From Butyriboletus loyo (lineage: Eukaryota; Basidiomycota; Agaricomycetes; Boletales; Boletaceae), in assembly GCA_038093515.1 (NCBI GenBank), contig JBBPSI010000004.1, forward strand, positions 372,001 to 436,000: a DNA stretch of 64,000 nucleotides, written 5' to 3'. The notes under the pieces are model-generated. The model worked only from the letters and a program-made list of their open reading frames with translations. It searched no databases and was not told where the DNA came from. A program made the translations under genes and the position numbers. Shown here one piece after another: positions 33,307-46,704 of the stretch. Numbering within the stretch: position 1 is the first letter of the stretch; each line of letters opens with the position of its first letter.

Positions 33307-35049
33307 ATGAACGTTGTACCAGGGCAGAGGGCCAGCAGCCCAACCACCGTCGTCCGGGATGAGCTTACCCCACTCTTGCCGTCTACGCCCCCCCAAAAGA
33401 CGCGAACACCGTTGCCAACGGTTCAGCTCGGTATTCTGCTACTGATACAATTTGCTGAACCAATATCCTCCATGTCCATATACCCATATATCAACCAACT
33501 CGTTGGCGAACTCGATATTACAGGAGGGGACAAACGCAAGGTGGGATACTACGCAGGATTGTTAGTAAGTAGCCACAATTTTCTATTCGGAACGTGCATT
33601 CGACAGAGTACCATAGGAATCTCTCTTCTTTGTCACGCAATCCATGTCCGTAATGCACTGGAGCCGGTTGTCTGACCGAATTGGCCGAAAACCGGTGATC
33701 ATAATCGGGCTTTCCGGTTTATGTGTTTCCATGTCATGTTTCGGGCTTTCCAAGACGTTTTGGCAACTTGTAGTCAGGTGAGTTGAAAGTCGACGCTCCC
33801 AAGTATCCAACTGACTTCTTTCAGTCGATGTATATGTGGTTTGCTGAACGGCAATGTCGGGGCCACAAAGAGCATGATTGGCGAGCTGACGGATTCGACA
33901 AATATAGCGCGAGGATTTGCTCTCATGCCGATCGGATGGTGTATTGGATCAACATTAGGGTGAATGCTTTCATGCGCACTTTTGCCCATCGCTAATATTG
34001 GCTCGCAAGGCCATTTATAGGGGGAGTTCTCGCTCGACCGGCGGACCGCTTTCCTGACCTCTTTACTGGTCATTTCTGGGAATCTTATCCTTATTTTCTT
34101 CCGAGCTTTGTAGCTGCCTTGATCGTAGCAGTGACAACGATAATCCTGTTCTTTTTTTTGGAGGAGGTTGGTCGAGGCATCTCAGGCGCCTACTGGGCAA
34201 TTGCTCACCCGTTCATAGACATTGGCTTCGAAGCGCAAACATAGACGTTACGAGGGGTCAACCGGCGTTGTCGCAGATCCAGAGCAACATATATCCGACA
34301 CCAAGCTACCGATACCCCTTCGAGACCTCTGCGTACCGTCCATCATCTATCCCGTCGCGTGCTACGCCTTCCTGGGATACCTCGACATCTCGGCTAGATC
34401 CCTCTTGCCCTTATTTTATTCCACTCCGATCATTTACGGGGGTCTTAGTCTATCCCCATCCAGCATCGGCGTATGCCTCGGCTTGCTGGGCCTCTCCGAT
34501 GGCATCTTCCAACTCTTGTTCCTCGCCAAGCTCGTTGATTGGATGGGTCCTAAACGTCTCTTTTGTCGAGCGATCCTATGCTACATCCCAATGATGCTCC
34601 TCTTCCCACTTATGAGCTGGATCGTTCAAACGCGTGGCGCCGTCGACGGGTGGATTTACGCCTGTATCGCCATCCAGCTCGTGCTGGTTGTCTTTTGGGA
34701 CGTTGCATTCGGTATGTGTCAAAAAAGGCGTCTTTCAATACGTTCTTTTGAAAGATATTGATGTGTGAATTCATGGTCGTTGTCTTTTGCAGCGTGTGTA
34801 TTTATGTTCATCACCGCGTCCGCGCCGTCAAAGAATACCCTGGGATCCATCAATGGCATGGGTCAGACCTCGGCGTCGATCGCACGGGCGATCGGACCTG
34901 CAGTGGCGACCTCGGTGTATGCGTTCTCGAAGGAGAACAACATTTTGGGAGGCCATGCGGTGTTCATTTGCCTCATGCTTTTAGCAGTCGTCTTTAGATG
35001 GTACATTCCTCTCGGTCTTCCGGACGAGTTTCATGTTCGAGACGAGTAG
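33307..35049 (+). CDS. Major facilitator superfamily transporter (ZIFL-like)
   Basis: Multi-pass membrane transporter of the drug:H+ antiporter-like group related to plant ZIFL and yeast Ycr023c. The start is at 33307 (MNVVPGQRASSPTTVV). Exons give LGILLLIQFAEPISSMSIYP in helix 1, motif A as WSRLSDRIGRKPVIIIGLSG, then RCICGLLNGNVGATKSMIGE, ALMPIGWCIGSTLGPFIGG, and a loop with FPDLFTGHFWESYPYFLPSF. The second half has PSIIYPVACYAFLGYLDISA, LSPSSIGVCLGLLGLSDGIF, FITASAPSKNTLGSINGMGQ and a short tail. About 12 membrane segments are expected. Conserved CGLLNGNVG and NTLGSINGMGQ are usual for this subgroup. The substrate cannot be told from sequence. The frame is intact across five or six introns. 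Confidence 0.85.
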
Positions 35050-36201
35050 GTGTGTCGGTGAGGCGTTTCCCTTTTTGCAAAGTAGAACATGATTGGGTAG
35101 AGCTTGGAATGCAATGCGTACTAATACTGTGTCAGTTAGGTCACAAGTGTCACAAAGGCCAAATGCAAACTCCGCTCGGCACCACCTGACGAAATGCTTG
35201 ATAATATTGTTGCTTGTTGAAGCCTATACGGTCACGTGGTAACAAGCCGACAGGCCGATGACCCGACTGACCAATCATATCAAATACGTAATCTAGTATA
35301 AACTAGATAGCGGACTCTCAATACGATAACGCGTATTGTGCCCGACTTTCATCTAAGCGCGTTCACATTCGTCTCACGCCATTCAGCCTTGAGATAATTT
35401 TACTATATTCGTCTGCTTACTTAACACATGTTGCACCGCATCCGTGCACGCACGCTATGATATCTACTCGTAATCTTTCCTATACAGTTTCTGGCATTCA
35501 GGAATTAGCAATGAACCTGACCAATCATATGCTCGTTCCTATGGCGGAACATCTGTATGGCGGAACATCTGCACATATATTCCCACCGCAAATATTTCGT
35601 CTGATCGCAATTTATTATCACCCGCTGCACCACGCTTCACTATATACAATTGGTGTAACTTTGACTACATACATGTGATGTGTATTATAATATTCTTTCT
35701 ACTCATATTGCAAGAAATCGTGCGCTTGTGAATTGCACAAGCGCAGCGTGGTGGGTGAAAATAAACTGCGATCGGATGAAAAAAAGCGTGCGGTTGTGAA
35801 TTGCACGAAGCGCGGCGCGGTGGGTGATAATAAATTGCGATCAGACGAAATATTTGCGGTGGGAATATATGTGCAGATGTTCCGCCATAGATGTTCAAGT
35901 CCAAAGCACTCTAAGAAAATGATATCTAGGTGTGGACAATGAAAGGTCGAGTAGATTGATCAATGTCGTGAAACTGACGAATGACCTGACTGATAAGCTC
36001 AAGTTATTGTACTTTTAGTGCATAGTAGCCTATAGTTCCTGCCAAGCTGTAGAACGGCAACGGAAGTGTAAACGTTCCTTGTTCCTAAATATGCATGACG
36101 GGACATTGCGCGCGAAAACATGTGTAAGGTATCGAATCTCGAACAAAGATAAGAGTACAAGGCTCGTCGTACTGGCAAGACAGACAGGGAAAGGCACAAG
36201 G
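35050..36201. other. Intergenic region carrying repeats
   Basis: Spacer of about 1.15 kb between the convergent MFS and ZW10 genes. It contains the foldback element at 35556-35889, a palindrome at about 35293-35310 (atctagtataaactagat), and two copies of gaccaatcatat (about 35269 and 35520). No gene was recognised. Confidence 0.6.
35556..35889. mobile_element. Foldback (MITE-like) element with long inverted repeats
   Basis: The left arm, about 35556-35636, starts tatggcggaacatctgcac and runs through catatattcccaccgcaaat and atttcgtctgatcgcaattt. The right arm, about 35811-35889, is its reverse complement, with few mismatches. Between them lie two direct tandem units of about 60 bp (near 35724-35780 and 35785-35845), each with ttgtgaattgcac and a (g)gtgggtga.aataaa block. 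The arms can form a long hairpin. A partial extra copy of tatggcggaac lies at 35540. No transposase is encoded, so it would be non-autonomous. Target-site duplication is not clear. Confidence 0.65.
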
Positions 36202-39200
36202 TCACCGAACGGGATGTCCGTTCATGATCTTGTCTATCGTTTTTGTCCGTAAGGGCGTGTCTGCAAAGAGTGCTTTGACAAGCTTGACAAGCTCGTCGAT
36301 CTCAAAGTCCACCAATGCCCCTTCCTCAAAGAGATATGTTAGATCTGCCATGGACGCTTCCTGGAGAAAAAAAAAGTTAGTCCGAGATACAATCTAGGGG
36401 GACTAGACCATCGCATACCAGGAGTTCCGATAGGTAGGAAAACTTCAACCACGAAGGAACATATGAGACGACGAACGAAGACTAGAGAAATGAGACGAAT
36501 TAGCAGGGATTATTGTTACGTCACATCGAGAGCCCTGCTCACTTCACTTGTGTTCTCCACGAACAACCCCTCGAGTGCCGTCAAGATCCGGCAGAGTTCA
36601 CTCAGCTTGTGTGACTCCACTTCAGGTATATCCGATATCGCTAAAATACTATCGAGGATTCGTGACAAAACACCATCGACGACCAATCCCATTGCCGTGT
36701 AGTACTTGCTTTTTGTGAGAATCGACTTCGTGGACAGTTGAGTGAATGACAAAGTTCTGAGGAGTGTGCTCACCTTCCACGCGTGTGCAACACTTCGTAC
36801 ATCTCGAAGAATTCGAGTGATCACCATCTCGCACTCGTCATAACGTTCTTGGTCCGACGTGTCCGTGAAGCCATCCGCATCCGCTAAAACATCTTCCAGA
36901 GCCGCCATTTGCTTGTCCTGCGGTTCGGTAGAGTTCAACGCGAACATGGATTTCAACGACAATAATGACCACTTACAATGCCTTGATAGAACCAGCTCTT
37001 TGCTAGCACACTGAAGTCACCTTTGCATTCTTCCAGCCTTTCTCGTGCGCTAGGTAGCCCTTGTTCACTTTTCAACATGCGAGCAATCTCCTCCGAAAGA
37101 TAATAACAATCGTTGGAAAATTGCATATGGCCAGGAGGCTGTGACAACCTCGATGCAGCCGCTACAAGATACAAGGCACGGTACAAGTCAAGGACCAGAG
37201 CACCAGACTGCATGATCAACACGCCTGGGGTCGAAATGGAAGGTGAAGACTTGGAGAATATGCCTGAGGATGCAAGCGCTTTGCCCTCGTGCAAAGCGTC
37301 TTCGACGACTCGGACGATACGCCGAACGAGCTCCGATACTGAATATAACTCCTTGGTGACAGTATCGGCGTTCTGTAGAGGTTTAGAAAGTAGGTGATGG
37401 CCGTTTGTTGGCGAACGATATTCAGAGAGCGGTCGTCGGCTGCTCGAAGCTGACGCTGCCAGTGCTGGCTGTGGAGGCGAAGCTATGTAAGATGCTACAG
37501 GTGGGCGGTTTGGTAGGGTCACTTCGCCGGCAACCGAATCATCAGCCCACGGATCATCATCCCAAACTTCGTCCTGTTCGGTAGGTTCCTCTGGGGTAAC
37601 TTCAGCGGAATCCTGAGTGCTCGTCTCGGGTTGTTCCTGGGCCAGTTCATCGTTCCAGCCCCAAGCTTCATTCGGATCTGGCTCTGGCTCCTCCAGAGAA
37701 TCTGGTTTGGAAACGGGTGGTACTTCTGGCTCGACGTCGTCATCGAAGCCCCATGCATCCTCTGTATCGAAGCTCGAGCTTGACGAATCTGTCTTTGAAA
37801 GGGGGACATCGTGCAAATTCCGATTATCTGTCGTAACAGGGGAAGCAGGTGTAGGCTGACTAGCGTTAATGACCGTAACAAGTTCGGCAGAAAATGTGTC
37901 TTTAGAACAGGACGCGCTGGCCAGAATGGTCTTCCGAACGTCGTCGAGGATGTGCTGTCGTCGTCCTCTCTCGTAGTGTGCGCAAACATTGTCAACCCAG
38001 TTCCTAATCTCCCCCCCAAAAGCGTCCCCTTTGAGCAGCGAAACGACGTATTTCGTCTCAAAATCGACAGAATCCCTCGACAGCTCCAGGAATGTTGGGA
38101 GGGTATCCAATTTTGAAGGCAGCGAAGGAATGAGCAGGCGGGTCATGATAGATGTTGTCAATGGTTTTGCAAGACTTCTAAGAAACGCCTCGCGTTGTGG
38201 CTGAGGTAGGCAGGGAAACAGTTTATCATTCATGAATTCCAAAATACGTGATAAATTGCCGAGACGCGTTGCACCATGGTTGCTTGAGGAGGAGAGGCGT
38301 TGCAATCTGTGGATGAATGAACCAAATCGATCCGGTTCCTGTGAAATTGATAGCGAGGTAGGATAGTCAAGAGTGTGTTCGATATAATGTGCGGTTATGT
38401 CACGCCGCAAACTTGACATATGTGCAGACAAGGAGGATGAGGAGAGCGAAGATAGCACAACAGACAGTGGTATGGGGTTAGCCGAATTTGGAACTACACG
38501 GGAGAAGTGAATATCAAAGTCTTGGACAAAACCTTGGGACTAACCAAGAACAAAGGGGCGAATGATGACGTCTGTCGAGGAGACAACCACGCTTTGCGTG
38601 TACGCATTGTTCAATAGCTCTTCGATCTGGTTCGTGAGCACACGTAACTTGGACTGTGGGCTGGATTCAGATGCACTGGTATGGGTGGCTACGAAAACTA
38701 CGCACCCTCATGTCCGACGTGATGGTCGCCCCCCCTAGGGGTGGGGGTGTCGTGTCAAGTAACTGGGTCAATTTAGCACTCGCTGGTACCGCCGCTGGAA
38801 GATGGCCTGATTCCACTAGGTGTTGCACCCTTTCAAGCTGAGTCTTGCATTCCGAGAGGTGTGACAAAGTCGCGTGCAATACGTCTGCGTTTAAGGAGGC
38901 CTGAGCGAGAGCTTGGTGTCTTCTGAGTGCTGTTACGAGTGTTGGGGTAAGACCGTTCTATATGATTTGAATGACCACCAGTCCCGCGAACCGCGACAGC
39001 AAGCCGTACCTCTGGGTCTGAGACCGCACGGTTGAGCGCATCCACGTCACTTGCAAGACCTCGCAGACGCTGCTGAGCAGACCTTGCCGAGGTCAACTGG
39101 ACCTCGAACGCAGGGAGGTTTGTATGTATACGGTCGTGGATGCGTTTCTGCTCGCACCAGTCAAGTCGCGCACCGACTAGATTACGGGGGACGGCGCACC

Positions 39201-39352
39201 TTGGTGAGACGTATGGACTCGTCCAGCTCCGCTCGCCATGAGGATGCAACGGTGGAGTCGAGTGACTGGAATGAGACAGAATCGAGCTTGGACAGAATCT
39301 GGGAGGACACGTCGAGTTGTCGGGGAAGATGCGACGGGACGGAGAACGTCAT
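36202..39352 (-). CDS. ZW10: ZW10/Dsl1-type vesicle-tethering protein
   Basis: Component of the NRZ/Dsl1 tether for Golgi-to-ER vesicles. The start is at 39352 (MTFSVPSHLPRQLDVSSQIL). N-terminal coiled-coil exons follow (VASSWRAELDESIRLTKV; AFEVQLTSARSAQQRLRGLA; HATLSHLSECKTQLERVQHL). The large exon 38458-36953 includes AHYIEHTLDYPTSLSISQEP, LGNLSRILEFMNDKLFPCLP, an acidic Trp loop, and LVLDLYRALYLVAAASRLSQ with PGHMQFSNDCYYLSEEIARM, the classical ZW10 block. The C-terminal exons give VITRILRDVRSVAHAW, YTAMGLVVDGVLSRILDSIL, ESHKLSELCRILTALEGLF and a last exon ending TLRTKTIDKIM-like before the stop at 36202. The acidic loop has DAWGFDDD, EAWGWNDE and DPWADD, like the coatomer-binding lasso of yeast Dsl1. 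Confidence 0.85.
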
Positions 39353-39562
39353 GACTGCCTCTTTCTGACTTGGTGAACAATATTTACGTGGTCTACGCCA
39401 GGTCACGTGGTACAGGACGGGGGTCACTAAAAAAGTTGATCGATTGATGTACAGTGAATCACCCAAATTACAACGACGATGTCTATGCTAGCGAGCGGGT
39501 ATCTAACGAGGCTCAAGTCCAGAAGGACGCAGCTGGAATCCAGAGGAAATGTGGTTTTCTTC

Positions 39563-41484
<1,922 letters not shown>

Positions 41485-41855
41485 GACGTTGAAACTTGAA
41501 GGAAGTCGTGGACGACTGAAACAGAATGGAAGAATGGAAGACGGAGGTCGATCGCCAAAAATTGAACGGAACTCGTGTAAATGAACGTAAAAAACGCCCT
41601 AAGTTGGTACGCGTGGAACGTTGCCATTGAGATCAAATTTACGCTAATGAGAATATGAGCCGGACCATGGTACAACATACGTCCCACTAGATTACCACTA
41701 CCTATATACTACTGACGTCGAGTAGTCAGTCACTAGTCCACATAAATCTGTCAGCATCCTGCACGATCGTTGTTTAGATCCAAAGCCATTGCCAAACAAA
41801 CGCTCGCAGCTTTGGCCAAATCCGTACGCGTCCAACGACCACCACTGCAGCCGCC
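41485..41855. other. Divergent promoter of NDR kinase and PRP4 genes
   Basis: 371 bases between divergent start codons. CT-rich tracts lie near both starts. No gene or RNA was seen. Confidence 0.5.
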
Positions 41856-43828
41856 ATGACGGACCTCACATTCGACACGTTGATGGACGATGGAAACTAC
41901 CTAGGCTCAGATAGAGCCAGGATGGAGAACAAGGTCATCTTGGACGAGTTAGAGCGCAAGAAGAAGGCACGTAGCATGGCCGTGCCGACAGACGATAATC
42001 GCGTCAAGGCAAGGCTACGTGAGATCGGGGAACCTATCACGCTCTTTGGTGAACGCGTGCGTGCATCCTTCATCTCTCATTTTGTGACGCCATTCACGTA
42101 CGAAGCAGGCAGCTGACCGACGAGATCGTCTGATATATGTGTTGTCTCAAATCAACGCTGCCCGAGGGGAGGAACTCCAGATGAAAGAAGATGAAGAGTC
42201 CGAAAGTGAAGAAGAGGTGCGTCCTTGGTGTCTCCCCGATCCACCCGTCTTTAACTCGTCCACAGGAAGAATTCTACACCGAGGGCTCGCTCGAGCTGCT
42301 CCAAGCTAGGTGGCGCTTAGCGGAGTATTCTCTGCCCAGGTTGGATTTTCCCTGCCAATAGGTGATATCAGTAAGGTGCTTACAACTTCCTGCCCTCTTC
42401 GTCATTGCAGAGCTCAAAAACGAGTCGCCCAACAGCGCATACATGCCAAGCTCCCCCTCGCACGCATCATCGATTTGCGGAAAAAAATATTTGGCGAAGT
42501 CAAGGTAATCGGTAAATGGTTGCTCGCGCCCGCGCACTGACATCACCGCCAGCGGTTCAGTAACCTTGGTTCTCAGATCGGTGACGACCGACCTATATCA
42601 CAAGTCCGCTTCTCCCCTAATAGCACGATCCTTGCCACTGGCAGTTGGTCGGGTGCCGTCAAACTATGGAACGTTCCTGCATGCACGCCCATACGAACTT
42701 TGCGTGGTGAGCGAACGAATGGGCTTGTACCATACACTACGTAATAACATAGTCTTGCCTACAGGCCATGCAGATCGTGTGGGAGGCGTTGCCTGGCATC
42801 CACGAGCCACGCTCACTCAAGGTGAGGGATTGGTCAATCTCGTCTCCGGGGCGGGGGACATGAGCGTCAACCTCTGGTCTTTGAATAGGTGCGCACTGTC
42901 CGATACATCGCCCAACTCGCACCACTAAGCACACACATCAGCGATGCCCCACTCGCCACCATGAAAGGGCACGCAGACCGGATCTGTCGCGTTGCCTTCC
43001 ACCCATCGGGCGACTACGTCGCATCTGCTTCCTTTGACACGTCCTGGCGACTGTGGGACGTGACGACCGCGAAAGAATTACTCCTCCAAGAAGGTCACTC
43101 GAAAGAGGTCTACTCGGTCGAATTCCAAGACGACGGTGCGCTCGTCGCATCCGGGTCCGTTCTGTCCCCACCTCCTAAAGACCTCCCTAACCTCGTTAGC
43201 AGTGGTCTAGACGCCATCGGGCGCGTATGGGACCTCCGCACGGGCCGAACAGCCATGGTCCTCGACGGCCATGTCCAAGCCATTTTTGGCATTGCCTTTT
43301 CCCCCAACGGGCGCGTTTTATTTTTTTAACATAAACTCCGGCGATCGCTGACGTGTTGTGGGTCCCAGTTACCAAATAGCGACAGGCGCGGGCGACGACA
43401 CGATCCGCATATGGGACATGCGTTCCCTGAAAGCGCTCTACACCATCCCTGCGCACGTTTCCAACGTCGCCGATGTCCGGTTTTTCCGGTGCGATGGGTT
43501 GCCGCCGAGTGTGTCCGTCAACGGCGGGGTCGTCATGAACGGTGTAGAGACCGCCAACGAGGAAGCGGGTATAGACAAGAGTGGAGACGACGACAATGAC
43601 AACGACGGGGCAGAGTGGGGGTACCGCTCAGGACTCTACTTTGCAAGCGCGGGATACGACGGTTTCGTCAAGCTGTGGAGCGCAGACGATTGGCAACTCC
43701 TCCGCACGCTTACGACAGATTCTGGAAAGGTCATGTCGGTGGATCTCAGTACGGACGGACGGCTGCTTGCCTCTGGAACCTATAACCGTAACTTTCAGTT
43801 GTTCGCGCCAGAGGACGTCGCGGTGTAG
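41856..43828 (+). CDS. PRP4: U4/U6 snRNP protein Prp4 (WD40)
   Basis: Structural component of the U4/U6-U5 tri-snRNP needed for pre-mRNA splicing. The start is at 41856 ([17 protein letters not shown]). The Prp4-type splicing-factor motif is seen as [20 protein letters not shown] followed by an [21 protein letters not shown] exon. Next come the helical segment [20 protein letters not shown] and seven WD40 repeats: [112 protein letters not shown] and [20 protein letters not shown]. The last repeats contain an acidic insert ([13 protein letters not shown]). The start codon is shared-promoter divergent to the NDR kinase, and the stop is at 43828. The model needs about eight introns. Confidence 0.9.
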
Positions 43829-43910
43829 AATAGTGATTACACGATCATGCATGATACAGGGCGAGAAAAATAAAAAAAAGGGCGAGAGTGCATTGCATAT
43901 ACAAAAAAAA

Positions 43911-46613
43911 TTAGATTACACCATCCCTGACCTATTCCAGGCGGAGGATCGAGTCAGTCACGAAAATTGGATTGGATCATTAAGAGGCAGGGACGCACCT
44001 TCTGCATAAACCCGGATACGCGAACAATGTCCACCACTTGTGCTTCGCTCTCCATCGCAATCACCAGGTTTTCCAGCATCTGAACAAGCAATGCAAGTGT
44101 AAACACAATGTACAGGCTTAACATTCACGGCCACCAGGCGACTCACGTCCTCCACCTTGTCCACGGGGATCCCAGTGCAGAGCGCGACAATCTTCTTGCA
44201 TTGGTATTCCTTTTCTGCGCTTGCTCCCTGCAGAGACTTTAGTCTTGCCTCCATCAACTCCTCCATTCTCAAATGCCACATATTCAGTCGTCGTAATCGT
44301 ATCAGGCTCGCGACAGAGTCGATCGTTGGTATTGGAGGCTCAGTCTCGACACTAAAAGAAACGTCCATCGAACCTGCGACTCCCGCCATGGTGGAGCTTG
44401 GTCCCCGCCATTGGAACGGAGGACCGGCCGTTTCCCGTCCGTCTCTACCAAACAGGTCTGTCCTCCCTGTCCAGTCGAAGTTGTCTTCCTCTGCAATCGC
44501 TTTTTCAAGGTTTCGTATCCGCTGATGCACTTGGTCAAGTTCTGCACATCGGCTTTGCCATAGTTGAATCTGCTTTCGTTGCTCCGAGAGCTCTCGGGTA
44601 GCAGCGCGAAGGTGGGCTTGTGTTACATCGAGCGAGTCTTGCTTTGCTTTGATCTCTGTAGAAAACTCGGAGCTGAGATTTTGAATCATTGTGGTCATGT
44701 CTGCAGGTGGGTGAGCGCCAAATACCACCGCAATATAGGAAGGCAACGTACCTGCAATGATATCCTGACTCTTTTGCACCGGAGCTGAAGGGCCTGTCCG
44801 CAATGACGCGAGTAGGTCCTCCGCCCGAGGGCCACCGCTTAGCTCCTGGAAAGTAAAGTGAGCGCTGGTAGATCTATTATACACCGAGACACCTACCTCT
44901 ACCCCAAAATCGCCGGGACGAAGGCCAAGTTTATTTGGCAATATTCGGTTAGCACCGACGTCCAACAAGGTTTTCACCAAGCTTCGATTGCCGACGCGCG
45001 CAGCGATATTCAGGGCGGTATCGCCATGTTCATCCTGAAGATCGACGATGGACCTAAAGTCACCGCCCTGGTTTTGTACTATCCACATGAATATCTGATC
45101 GAGGTAGTATCGGGCACAGACTGCACGACCTTGTATGCCAGCAAGATACATGATATGATGCAGGACTGATTTTCTGGAGGTATCAAGGGTGCGTATAGAT
45201 TGGTGTAATGCCTGAGCGATGACGTTGAATGATTGTTGGTCAGAGTTATGGGTGTCGACAGAGGCGCGCATGAGGGGAGTCTCTCCGACAAAGTTACCGC
45301 GGTGTATGTCAGCACCTGCAGCGATGAGCTGCTCTACTATGTTCTGGCGACCGAGGGATGCGGCGAGATGAAGGGCCGAGTGTCCCTTGTCATCGAGGAT
45401 AGCATCCACGTCGAGCGGAAGGGAAGTGTCTGGGGTAAGTTCGCGAAGGAGATGGAAAAGAGGGCTTGGATCATCTTGTCGGCAGATGGCGGCGACGAGC
45501 TGTGCGCGGCGAGCATCTCTAAATATGGAGGGGTCGCGCAGAAGTGGCGGTTTTGTAGAGAAGCGGAGAGGGAGAGGGTCAGTGTCTACGCCGTTGACTG
45601 AGTTGCCATTTGTGGAAGGGGGATGGGGAGAAGGAACCGGACGGGGTGAGGACACGTCGTTGACGGAGGTGGCGCGTTGGGGTTGGGAGGAAGGGGCGGA
45701 GGATTGAGAGGGTTCAGGTTGGGGGGTGGGCTCTTTGCGAGGCCGCTTGGGCGGAGAGGGACCGTCGTCTTGTATGGGAGATGGGCGGATATCGGCGGGC
45801 GCGTCGAGGAGGGGTTGGGACGCGTGGAGGGGATGCGAGGGGGGCTGGACGGCGGAGACGACTTCCGAGTCCGATCTGGCTCTCTTGAGGGATTGCTGGG
45901 TTGGAGGAGGGGTTGGGGAAGGTGCGCTGGGGGAATTGGCGGAGTGATTTGCGGAGGATGGAAAGATGGCGGACCTGGAAGGTGCGAGGGCGGACGTGGA
46001 GGGGGTGAAGAGGCCTTGGGCGCGACCCTGATTGAGGAGACGGAGAGCGGAGCCAGGCATCATGGAGGCGGAGGGGATGACGGACTGCGGGTACGCTGGT
46101 GCAGAGAAGGAAGGCGCGGCCGAGATTGGGCGTATGGACGGGGCGGTGTTTGCGGCGGGGAGAGAGGTGAGGGAGGTTGAGGAGGGCGTGAAGTCGAAAA
46201 GGGGGGCGAGGAGGGGCGCGACGCCATACTGGGCGGCAATGTCACGACCGCGGTCGAGTGGGATCCTGGGAGACGGGTGAGAAGGCAGGTAAGGGAGGGC
46301 GCGTGAGATGTGTACCAAGTGCCTTGGTATTTACCGTATCCGCCCTGTACGATTTCGTGTTTTCCGGGGAGGATTTCCTTCTCGAGTATTTTTGTGCGTC
46401 TGCCCTTTTCTATGCCGGCGACCTTGAGGATCTGTGTCGCATTGACATACGAGTCACCGCGTCTGCGCATGACGGCGATGCCACGGACCATGCACTCGTA
46501 GACCTGGAGAGAGGGGTGAAATGGGTAGGAGGGAGAGGGAGAGCTGGACGGACCTGGACGGACGAGTATACGGCATTGTATATTTTGACGGGGGGCGGCT
46601 GGACGGGGAGCAT
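43911..46613 (-). CDS. MBP1: APSES/KilA-N transcription factor, Mbp1 type
   Basis: DNA-binding subunit of an MBF-like G1/S regulator. Exon 1 (46613-46554) encodes [20 protein letters not shown]. Exon 2 has the KilA-N/APSES DNA-binding domain: [40 protein letters not shown] and [16 protein letters not shown]. The next exon continues [20 protein letters not shown]. After a long Ser/Pro-rich linker with a basic patch (PPKRPRKEP), ankyrin repeats follow ([40 protein letters not shown]). A coiled coil follows ([18 protein letters not shown]), and the C-terminal heterodimerisation region ([20 protein letters not shown]). The model ends FMQKVRDGVI after a last intron. Without that intron it would stop near 43970. 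The order matches fungal Mbp1. Confidence 0.88.
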
Positions 46614-46704
46614 GAAGACGACCTGGAGTTGTGCTCGGGGACGCGACGCGTGCTGTCCTTAATCCGTGGGAGACTGGCACGTGGGGATTCGCGCAAGGCT
46701 CTGC
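46614..46704. promoter_or_regulatory. Divergent MBP1/TRP-channel promoter with MCB site
   Basis: Only 91 bp separate the two predicted start codons. At 46646-46651 lies ACGCGT, preceded by an overlapping gacgcg, the consensus MCB element bound by Mbp1-containing complexes. The site is 33 bp from the MBP1 start codon and 54 bp from the channel start codon. Binding is inferred from the motif only. Confidence 0.55.

Noticed and set aside
35457..35904. Frames of 73 and 79 aa sharing the sequence GGTSAHIFPPQIFRLIAIYY
   Set aside because: They are the two arms of the inverted repeat read in opposite directions, not a protein family.
45677..46280. Plus-strand Gly-rich frames
   Set aside because: Antisense of the Ser/Pro-rich linker of the Mbp1 homologue.
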